Below, in pieces: positions 1 to 4,555 of a DNA stretch of 6,496 bases; position 1 is the first letter of the stretch; every line of letters begins with the position of its first letter. Both the position numbers and the translations under genes were made by a program. Source of the stretch: Parcubacteria group bacterium SW_4_49_11 (GTDB taxonomy: Bacteria; Patescibacteriota; Minisyncoccia; SW-4-49-11); contig PXOY01000051.1 of NCBI GenBank assembly GCA_003021915.1, positions 1-6,496 of the forward strand. The letters are read 5' to 3'. Under the pieces are notes generated by a model, which saw only the letters and a program-made list of their open reading frames with translations, did not search any database and had not been told where the DNA came from.

Positions 1-3
1 CAC

Positions 4-31
4 TTGCTACCTGCTACGAGCTACTTGCTAC
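4..31. repeat. Four-unit 7-bp tandem repeat (NNGCTAC)
   Basis: Four consecutive heptamers read TTGCTAC, CTGCTAC, GAGCTAC, TTGCTAC. The GCTAC core is invariant at 6-10, 13-17, 20-24 and 27-31, and the first two bases vary. The array may continue past the left edge of the window. It lies downstream of the murB stop codon, so it does not encode protein there. It resembles the short heptameric repeats known from cyanobacteria and other genomes only in format; no function is evident. Confidence 0.75.
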
Positions 32-40
32 TGCAATTCT

Positions 41-68
41 CTGGCTTCAGGCTTCCGGATTCAGGCTT
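41..68. repeat. Second 7-bp tandem repeat (CNGGMTT), four units
   Basis: Four heptamers read CTGGCTT, CAGGCTT, CCGGATT, CAGGCTT. Seen another way, the decamer TTCAGGCTTC occurs at 46-55 and again at 60-69, exactly 14 bases apart. The array has the same period as the neighbouring NNGCTAC array but an unrelated sequence, with only nine bases between them. It ends three bases before the murB stop codon. No terminator-like hairpin with a T-run is visible here for murB. Confidence 0.65.
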
Positions 69-71
69 CTC

Positions 72-1094
72 TTAGACAACTGTCACTTCCCGCTCTAACC
101 AAATGCCAAACGTCTCGTACACCGAACGTCGGACGCGCTCTGAAAGTTCAAAGATGTCTTGGCCACTCGCGTGACCATAATTCACCATTACGAGTGGTTG
201 ATGCGGATACACGCCGGCGTCGCCTTCTCGATATCCTTTCCATCCACAGTATTCGATCAACCAAGCGGCGGGTATTTTGATACGGTCTTCACCGACGTGA
301 AAGCCGGGGAGATCCGGAATGTTTTTTTGAAGCTCAGCGTAATACATTCGAGAAACATGCGGATTCTCGAAAAAACTCCCCGCGTTTCCCACCTCGGACG
401 GATTGGGGAGTTTACGTTGACGTAACTCGATAACCGTGCGGCGTACGTCAAGGATTGACGGGTCATAAATGCCCTTTTCTGCGAGCGCGTTGGAAAGACT
501 GTGGTACGTGGTGGTTACTTCCGATGTCTTCGACAGACGGTACTGAACATGCGTAATAAGATATCGGTCACGACACCGTGTTTTAAACACACTGGAACGG
601 TACGCGAACTGACATTCCGCGTTCGAGAAAATCACCGTTTCTCCGCTGTGTAGATCAACTGTTTCCACGTATTCAATCACTTCCGCGATTTCCACTCCGT
701 AAGCGCCGATATTTTGGACAGGTGTGGCGCCCACATGTCCGTAAATCAGAGAAAGGTTCTCGAGGCCGCCCCAGCCTCGTTCTACGCAGTAGGCCACGAA
801 CGGATCCCATGGCTCACCTGCTCCCACCCGAAGACGTACGTACTCGTGATTTTCTTCCAGATGTTCAATGCCTGTAATCCGGATGAGCACAGTTAAACCG
901 GGAAGATCACGAGTAAAGAGCCAATTACTTCCTCCGCCGAGAATAACCCACGGTTGAAGAGGCAGATCGGATCGGCCGGTTAACTCTTGGATGTCTTCGG
1001 TCCGAGCAATCGGTACCGCGTACTCGGCGGTCACGGGAACGCCAAACGTGGTGAGGGGAGTGATATCATGCTGCGACCAAACCTGAAGCGCCAT
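72..1094 (-). CDS. murB: UDP-N-acetylenolpyruvoylglucosamine reductase (MurB), type I
   Basis: MurB is a cytosolic FAD enzyme. It uses NADPH to reduce UDP-GlcNAc-enolpyruvate to UDP-MurNAc, the second committed step of peptidoglycan precursor synthesis. The 340-residue product matches the length of the E. coli (type I) enzyme. Visible hallmarks in order: TTFG near residues 15-18; the FAD-binding GGGSN at 53-57; the signature QNIGAYGVE at 127-135; AYRSSVFK with the conserved Arg166; NAGSFF with the catalytic Ser240, the proton donor to the substrate; and C-terminal LEREV with the conserved Glu336. The long C-terminal domain with AAWLIEYCGWKG is type I-like. One oddity is that the usual IPG before VGA is IYGH at 117-120. 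The ATG at 1094 gives a normal N-terminus, but no Shine-Dalgarno sequence precedes it. The gene stands alone and diverges from the next gene, with tandem heptamer repeats at its 3' end. Identification is firm. Confidence 0.96.
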   Translation of the reverse strand: MALQVWSQHDITPLTTFGVPVTAEYAVPIARTEDIQELTGRSDLPLQPWVILGGGSNWLFTRDLPGLTVLIRITGIEHLEENHEYVRLRVGAGEPWDPFVAYCVERGWGGLENLSLIYGHVGATPVQNIGAYGVEIAEVIEYVETVDLHSGETVIFSNAECQFAYRSSVFKTRCRDRYLITHVQYRLSKTSEVTTTYHSLSNALAEKGIYDPSILDVRRTVIELRQRKLPNPSEVGNAGSFFENPHVSRMYYAELQKNIPDLPGFHVGEDRIKIPAAWLIEYCGWKGYREGDAGVYPHQPLVMVNYGHASGQDIFELSERVRRSVYETFGIWLEREVTVV

Positions 1095-1108
1095 AGATAC
1101 ACATTACA

Positions 1109-1137
1109 TTGACAGATATATAGCGACATTGTATCGT
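1109..1137 (+). promoter_or_regulatory. Predicted sigma-70-type promoter of the membrane-anchored protein gene
   Basis: A perfect -35 box TTGACA (1109-1114) is followed after 17 bases by TATCGT (1132-1137), which matches four of six bases of the -10 consensus. Transcription would start near 1144, leaving about 30 bases before the ATG at 1174. This argues against the upstream in-frame TTG at 1129, which lies inside the promoter. Confidence 0.6.
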
Positions 1138-1156
1138 ATATCTCAGCATACACCAA
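1128..1156 (-). promoter_or_regulatory. Predicted promoter of murB, overlapping the divergent promoter
   Basis: Read on the minus strand, TTGGTG (1156-1151) is followed after 17 bases by TACAAT (1133-1128), five of six bases of the -10 consensus. The -35 match is poor (TTG only). The start would fall near 1121, giving a leader of about 27 bases with no Shine-Dalgarno. Its -10 box overlaps the -10 box of the promoter on the other strand. Confidence 0.4.
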
Positions 1157-1173
1157 CTAACCGTTTGAGGAAT

Positions 1174-2343
1174 ATGCGTTATCACCAAGGATCTGCCACC
1201 ATGATCGGACTTGCCGTCGTCGTTCTCGTCGCGGTCGGCGCGGGGGGAGGATACTACTATTATACCCAAAATATTGCTCCCAAGCGGGTTCTTGCCGACA
1301 CGGTATCCACCGTAACCGATGCGGAAAAACTTCGTTCGTTCCGCTATGAAGGGTCCGTAGAAGGAACCTACGACGTATCATTCTCAAATGGGGAAGGCCA
1401 AACGAATTCTGAACAATCTGAACAAACCCAAGAGGCGCAAACGTTCTCGACCTCGTTTGATGGTGTTTTGGATCGGACCGATTCTGACAACGTAGAAGGA
1501 AAACTCAACGTACAATCAGAGAATGCTGGCCAAGGCGGGCAACCCACGAATATGAAGGTGCGTTTTATGGAAAATATGCTCTATGTTTCCGGCGCCCAAG
1601 CGTTCGGTAATCAGTCTGGAGAGCAAAAACAATGGCTGGAAGTGGATACCACAAAGGAAGGTGGCCAACCGTCGGAAGGAGCGTTCGGCGGCAGCCAATT
1701 GCAAACGATGCCAAATCCGAACGAAACGTTGCACTTCGACATTTCTGAGAGTGAACGAAAAGAGTTACAAACCGCATTCCGCGAGAATCAATTCGTCACG
1801 ATTACGGATACCTACGGAAGCCAAGAGATCAAGGGTGTCTCCAGCCATCACTACGGATATTCTTTTCAGAAGCAAGCGTATCTCTCATTTCTTAAAGAAG
1901 CGCAATCCATTTTGGGGAACGAACAAATTACAGACAAGCAGATTTCCGCGAATGAGCAGTTCGTTCAAAAGTTGGACACGCTCACCGGAGAGCTGTGGGT
2001 AGCCGAGGACAGTAAATATCTCACCAAACTGACTGCGGATATGAAGATGAATAGCGAGAAGTCAACCATGAGTGACCTGTCTTTGAGTATGACGATGAGT
2101 GAACATAACACCGATTTCACCGTCCAAAAACCGGAGTCCACTCAATCTCTCGAGGAAGTCTTTCAAGGGGTCTTCCCCGATGCGTCCCAAGAGAGTCTTC
2201 AACAAGAGAGTGCCCCGAAACCGGAAAATGTGCCCGAGAATTTTGAAAACTTTGACCAGGAAACCTTACAATCTAGCAACAACAATTCCGAGTTAAGCGA
2301 AGAAAAGAAAAAGCAACTGTTTCCGGAATATCAGGGTAATTAA
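1174..2343 (+). CDS. Single-pass membrane-anchored protein with a beta-rich extracytoplasmic domain, function unknown
   Basis: From the ATG at 1174 the product has 389 residues. A short basic N-terminus (MRYHQGSAT) is followed by a membrane segment at about residues 10-30 that ends in GGGYYYYT. The rest is a polar, Gln/Glu/Ser/Asn-rich ectodomain without cysteine. Stretches such as LRSFRYEGSVEGTYDVSF, FDGVLDRTDSDNVEGKLNV, MLYVSG, KQWLEVD, IKGVSSHHYGYSF and GELWVAEDSKYLTKL alternate like beta strands. They resemble the half-barrel of LolA/LppX/LprG-type lipid-binding proteins, but that is a pattern impression rather than a proven homology. The C-terminal 60 residues are acidic, low-complexity and probably disordered. 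Possible starts are TTG at 1129 (inside the promoter, unlikely), ATG at 1174 (GAGG only 3 bases upstream) and ATG at 1201 (AAGGA 9 bases upstream, a better-spaced site). The gene is monocistronic and ends one base before a hairpin repeat. Confidence 0.8.
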   Translation: MRYHQGSATMIGLAVVVLVAVGAGGGYYYYTQNIAPKRVLADTVSTVTDAEKLRSFRYEGSVEGTYDVSFSNGEGQTNSEQSEQTQEAQTFSTSFDGVLDRTDSDNVEGKLNVQSENAGQGGQPTNMKVRFMENMLYVSGAQAFGNQSGEQKQWLEVDTTKEGGQPSEGAFGGSQLQTMPNPNETLHFDISESERKELQTAFRENQFVTITDTYGSQEIKGVSSHHYGYSFQKQAYLSFLKEAQSILGNEQITDKQISANEQFVQKLDTLTGELWVAEDSKYLTKLTADMKMNSEKSTMSDLSLSMTMSEHNTDFTVQKPESTQSLEEVFQGVFPDASQESLQQESAPKPENVPENFENFDQETLQSSNNNSELSEEKKKQLFPEYQGN

Positions 2344-2344
2344 C

Positions 2345-2429
2345 TCGAATTACAACGGTCACGTAAAAAACACGTGGTGTTTTTTACGGCTTTCTGTCGA
2401 AAGCCTATTTTCAGGGGACTGCCAATGGC
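2345..2429 (-). repeat. Twin-hairpin intergenic repeat, copy 1 (inverted)
   Basis: This copy lies in the opposite orientation to the copies at 4103-4391. Read on the minus strand it begins GCCATTGGCAGTCCCC, then GAAAATAGG. Hairpin 1 is GGCTTTC-GACA-GAAAGCC (7 bp, 2405-2388). It is directly followed by hairpin 2, GTAAAAAACAC-CAC-GTGTTTTTTAC (11 bp, 2387-2363). The end motif GTGACCGTTG continues to TTCGA at 2345. The copy starts one base after the stop codon of the upstream gene. On the plus strand hairpin 1 is followed by TATTTTC, so it could also act as that gene's terminator. The following stretch, 2430-2482, shows no recognisable feature. Confidence 0.85.
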
Positions 2430-2482
2430 AACCTCCCGCTGGCGTTGAACGTTCCCTACGATCACGGGGAAACAGGTCGTGT

Positions 2483-2518
2483 CCTCCTCTTTTTAAAGAG
2501 GAGGTGCCCCGAAGGGGC
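2483..2518. repeat. Tandem palindrome pair of a second repeat type
   Basis: CCTCCTCTTT at 2483-2492 pairs perfectly with AAAGAGGAGG at 2495-2504 around TT. One base later GCCCC (2506-2510) pairs with GGGGC (2514-2518) around GAA, followed by GGTGGAG. The composition differs from the twin-hairpin family and the conserved end motifs are absent. It looks like a separate short interspersed repeat, perhaps a small non-autonomous element. The first palindrome has no T-run after it, so it is not a classical terminator. Confidence 0.6.
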
Positions 2519-2573
2519 GGTGGAGTTCTCGTCAGAGACAGTTTTTAACGAAACTTCCTTTCCCTAACGAGCC

Positions 2574-2646
2574 TTTCCTCCTTTAAAAAGGAGGAAAACA
2601 GCATGTTTTTTGAGTTACCCGAACCCAAAGTTTCTTCAGTGCCCGT
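2574..2646 (+). repeat. Degenerate twin-hairpin repeat remnants (two 3' halves)
   Basis: A perfect 11-bp palindrome, TTTCCTCCTTT-AA-AAAGGAGGAAA (2574-2597), overlaps an AAAACA-GCA-TGTTTT hairpin (2595-2609). That hairpin is followed by TTGAGTTACC, which matches nine of ten bases of the copy at 4307-4391. Immediately after, 2621-2646 repeats the hairpin 2 and end motif of the copy at 4103-4187 (TTTCTTCAGTG, then CCCGT) with one base lost from the stem. The 5' conserved box GGCAGTCCC is not found upstream, so these are partial copies. Confidence 0.65.
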
Positions 2647-2668
2647 ACAAGCTTCGATTAGACTTGTT

Positions 2669-2696
2669 TTGAGGGATATGATATCTTACCTAATAT
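2669..2696 (+). promoter_or_regulatory. Possible promoter of the pilin-like gene
   Basis: TTGAGG (2669-2674, four of six bases of the -35 consensus) lies 16 bases before TAATAT (2691-2696, four of six bases of the -10 consensus). Transcription from about 2703 would give a leader of roughly 16 bases before the ATG at 2719. No Shine-Dalgarno sequence is present in that leader. Confidence 0.35.
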
Positions 2697-2718
2697 AGCC
2701 CAACATATACAAACACTC

Positions 2719-4056
2719 ATGTCCAAACATTCCAAGGCCTTCACCTTACTCGAAATCTTATTGGTGGTGGCGGCTGTCGGCCTTTTGGCCGCTATCGTGT
2801 TTGTAGCCATCAATCCCAACGAGCAGCTCGGGAAGGTGCGTGATACCGAGCGGCAAAGCGAAGTTGATACGCTCCATGATGCAATCCGGCAGTACTCGAC
2901 AGACAACGGAGGAACGTACCCTTCAGCCATTGCCGAGATGTCGAACGCTGAAGCCAAAGAAATCTGTGCCGACGGCGTGAGTGATGAAGCTTGTATTAAC
3001 CTGACCGATGACTTAACGCCTGAGTATATTGCAGAAGTGCCGTCTGGTCCGCAAACGGAAGGGCCCGGGAGTGGCTACGTTGTCTCCAAGCAAGATACGC
3101 GCGTTCGCATATCAGCTCAAAACGTGGAAGAGCGTTCCGAGTTAATTACGGCAGGGTATAGCTCCAACAAGTTGCTTGATGAAAAACCATTTGCGACGCT
3201 GGCGTATTCAACCAGATTACTGCGCGAGGGGCACGTGACCGAAACCAGACAAAGCGGTACCACCGCCGCGGGGTCTTATTTGGTGCGTGTTCGGCAGGAT
3301 AACGCTAACAATGACACCGCCGACGTGCTCCCGGACGGTAACGGAGAACTCAGTGCGAACAGTAACGTGCAAAACACCACCAACAGCTCCGACGGCCAAA
3401 CATTGGATACTTGGGTCGGCTCCAACAACGCGTACGTAACCACCTGGTATGACCAAAGCACGGAAAATAACCAAGCCACGCAAACCACCCAAAGCAGTCA
3501 GCCACAGATTGTCAGTAACGGAAGTCTCATACAGAGTGCCGGCTCGGTCACTCCTGATTTTGACGGGAGTGATGATTATGTAGATACGGGAGTAACCGAT
3601 AATTTGCAAACCGGAAATTTTAGCGTCAGTGCTTGGATGTATCTGTCTGATATATCAGCGACAGAGAGTCGGATTGTAGCTGATGACAATAATAACGACA
3701 ATGGTTGGGCTCTCTCGTACGGTGATGGAGGGCAAGAAGGGGTGTTGAGGTTCTTTATGCGAGGGATGGATAACATAAGCTTGGATACCGGAAATGCGGT
3801 AAACGAGAAAACGTGGCATCATGTAGTGGGAGTTTTTGATAACGCAAATAACAATCGGTTTATTTATATTGACGGCAATGTTGAAGCTTCTTTGACCAAT
3901 GATTCGGGCTCGCCTGATACCGATTCCGGTACTATGTTGGTCGGTGCCAAACCAAAGGCGGGACAATATTTTCCCGGTAACATTGAGGATGTGACAATGT
4001 ATAAGCGCGTCTTAAGCGCTGGGGAGGTGACAAAATTGTATAACCGCGGCAGGTAA
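2719..4056 (+). CDS. Type IV pilin-like protein fused to WYDQS and LamG-type domains
   Basis: The 445-residue product has three parts. Residues 1-32 form a class III (prepilin) signal: KA|FTLLE with Phe8 at +1 and Glu12 at +5, then a hydrophobic helix. The -1 residue is Ala rather than the usual Gly. Residues 33-145 are a short pilin/pseudopilin-like head with a Cys83/Cys92 pair that could form a disulfide. Residues 160-270 carry YSTRLLR, YLVRVRQDN, LDTWVGSNNAYVTTWYDQS and QPQIV. These resemble the catalytic-like domain of fungal alpha-L-arabinofuranosidase B (ArabFuran-catal) that recurs in bacterial surface proteins. Residues 280-443 are a LamG/concanavalin A-like domain (FDGSDDYVDTG, FSVSAWMY, WHHVVGVFD, FIYIDGNV, GNIEDVTMYKRVLS). 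Expected location is the cell surface, exported by a type IV pilus or type II-like assembly machine, with a role in glycan or surface binding. No pilus machinery is adjacent. The ATG at 2719 gives a textbook prepilin leader. Confidence 0.85.
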   Translation: MSKHSKAFTLLEILLVVAAVGLLAAIVFVAINPNEQLGKVRDTERQSEVDTLHDAIRQYSTDNGGTYPSAIAEMSNAEAKEICADGVSDEACINLTDDLTPEYIAEVPSGPQTEGPGSGYVVSKQDTRVRISAQNVEERSELITAGYSSNKLLDEKPFATLAYSTRLLREGHVTETRQSGTTAAGSYLVRVRQDNANNDTADVLPDGNGELSANSNVQNTTNSSDGQTLDTWVGSNNAYVTTWYDQSTENNQATQTTQSSQPQIVSNGSLIQSAGSVTPDFDGSDDYVDTGVTDNLQTGNFSVSAWMYLSDISATESRIVADDNNNDNGWALSYGDGGQEGVLRFFMRGMDNISLDTGNAVNEKTWHHVVGVFDNANNNRFIYIDGNVEASLTNDSGSPDTDSGTMLVGAKPKAGQYFPGNIEDVTMYKRVLSAGEVTKLYNRGR

Positions 4057-4102
4057 ATATATCGTTTTCCGTGTCATATCCCTCCAAAGCCGGTGAGGCA
4101 TT

Positions 4103-4187
4103 GCTATTGGCAGTCCCCATTGTTGGAAGATAGGCCTCGTAAGAGGCCGGAAGAAACCCAAGGTTTCTTCAGTGACCGTGGCGAATC
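4103..4187 (+). repeat. Twin-hairpin intergenic repeat, copy 2
   Basis: The 5' box GCTATTGGCAGTCCCC (4103-4118) is followed by GGAAGATAGG. Hairpin 1 is GGCCTC-GTAA-GAGGCC (4133-4148). After a single G comes hairpin 2, GAAGAAACC-CAA-GGTTTCTTC (9 bp, 4150-4170). The end motif AGTGACCGTGGCGAATC spans 4171-4187. The spacer between the 5' box and ATAGG is about seven bases longer than in the other copies. The bases 4057-4102 between the preceding stop codon and this copy show no clear feature or terminator. Confidence 0.88.
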
Positions 4188-4209
4188 ATGCAACGCCAGA
4201 ACAAGAGTA

Positions 4210-4289
4210 GCTAACGGCAGTCCCCGGAAATAGGAAACCGCCAGGTTTCCGTAAAAACCGAAGGTTTTTAAGTGCCCGTGGTAAATCGA
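4210..4289 (+). repeat. Twin-hairpin intergenic repeat, copy 3
   Basis: The 5' box GCTAACGGCAGTCCCC (4210-4225) is followed by GGAAATAGG. Hairpin 1 is GGAAACC-GCCA-GGTTTCC (7 bp, 4233-4250). After one G, hairpin 2 is TAAAAACC-GAA-GGTTTTTA (8 bp, 4252-4270). The end motif AGTGCCCGTGGTAAATCGA spans 4271-4289. Both stems differ in sequence from copy 2 but remain fully paired. It lies 107 bases from copy 2, measured between 5' boxes. Confidence 0.88.
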
Positions 4290-4306
4290 GGAAGGTTCCG
4301 GATTGA

Positions 4307-4391
4307 GCTAAAATGCAGTCCCAACGAAAATAGGCCTCCGTTAGGAGGCCGCAAAAAACAGAATGTTTTTTGAGTGACCGTGGCGAATCGA
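4307..4391 (+). repeat. Twin-hairpin intergenic repeat, copy 4
   Basis: The 5' box is GCTAAAATGCAGTCCC (4307-4322), with T in place of the usual first G of GGCAG, then GAAAATAGG. Hairpin 1 is GGCCTCC-GTTA-GGAGGCC (7 bp, 4333-4350). After one G, hairpin 2 is CAAAAAACA-GAA-TGTTTTTTG (9 bp, 4352-4372). The end motif AGTGACCGTGGCGAATCGA spans 4373-4391. It ends four bases before the tRNA gene. On the minus strand hairpin 1 is GC-rich and followed by TATTTTC, so it could terminate tRNA transcription. Confidence 0.88.
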
Positions 4392-4394
4392 AAG

Positions 4395-4466
4395 CTCGGG
4401 GGCAGGGACTCGAACCCCGACTTACGGTCCCAGAAACCGCTGTCCTACCAATTAGACGACCCCCGA
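4395..4466 (-). tRNA. tRNA-Gln (anticodon CTG)
   Basis: The minus strand folds as a complete cloverleaf of 72 nt. The acceptor stem TCGGGGG pairs with CCCCCGA. The D arm is GTCT/GGAC with loop AATTGGTA. The anticodon arm is GCGGT/ACCGT with loop TTCTGGG, placing anticodon CTG at 4433-4431, which decodes CAG. The variable region is a short AAGT, and the T arm is CGGGG/CCCTG with loop TTCGAGT. The weak first pair U1-A72 and discriminator G73 are both known identity features of tRNA-Gln and agree with the anticodon. The 3' CCA is not encoded: the sequence continues CTTT, so CCA must be added by the nucleotidyltransferase. No intron is seen. Confidence 0.95.
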
Positions 4467-4477
4467 ATTATGTCTTT

Positions 4478-4506
4478 ATCATACCGTGTATGCACTATAT
4501 GTGCAA
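4478..4506 (-). promoter_or_regulatory. Predicted promoter of tRNA-Gln
   Basis: On the minus strand TTGCAC (4506-4501) is followed after 17 bases by TATGAT (4483-4478), five of six bases of the -10 consensus. The start would be near 4471, only about five bases before the mature tRNA 5' end. The -35 hexamer is read on the opposite strand by the candidate ruvB promoter. Confidence 0.5.
4491..4505. repeat. Inverted repeat TGCAC-N5-GTGCA between divergent promoters
   Basis: TGCAC (4491-4495) and GTGCA (4501-4505) are perfect inverted 5-bp arms around TATAT. The repeat overlaps the tRNA promoter spacer and the shared -35 hexamer, a plausible place for a dimeric regulator. A palindrome this short can also arise by chance. 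Confidence 0.3.
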
Positions 4507-4529
4507 GAGGAAAGAATTTTTGATATTCT
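4501..4529 (+). promoter_or_regulatory. Possible extended -10 promoter of ruvB
   Basis: TATTCT (4524-4529) carries an upstream TG (4521-4522), as in extended -10 promoters. A weak -35 candidate, GTGCAA (4501-4506), lies 17 bases upstream. A start near 4536 would leave about 20 bases before the ATG at 4556. Confidence 0.35.
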
Positions 4530-4555
4530 AAAGAAAACAAGATAAGAACGGGAGA

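Noticed and set aside
1129..1173. TTG at 1129 as start of the membrane-anchored protein
   Set aside because: It lies between the -35 and -10 boxes of the best promoter, has no ribosome binding site, and would add residues before the basic N-terminus and membrane segment.
1583..2002. 139-codon frame within the membrane-anchored protein gene, alternate frame
   Set aside because: It is Arg/Lys/Ser-rich shadow sequence of the real frame, without a promoter or ribosome binding site of its own.
3217..3609. 130-codon open frame on the minus strand inside the pilin-like gene
   Set aside because: It is fully antisense to a well-supported coding region, and its translation shows no recognisable domain.
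4103..4391. CRISPR-like array (repeats with connectors of about 20 bases)
   Set aside because: The repeat units vary in length and stem sequence, only their ends are conserved, there are only three units, and no cas gene is present.
4103..4391. Integron attC array
   Set aside because: Units contain two short separate hairpins rather than one long imperfect palindrome, the GTTRRRY core site is absent, and there are no cassette genes or integrase.
4373..4466. Attachment site of an integrated element at the tRNA-Gln 3' end
   Set aside because: The tRNA is intact, no duplicate of its 3' end occurs in the window, and there is no integrase gene. The shared GGGACT between the T arm and the repeat box is too short to mean anything.
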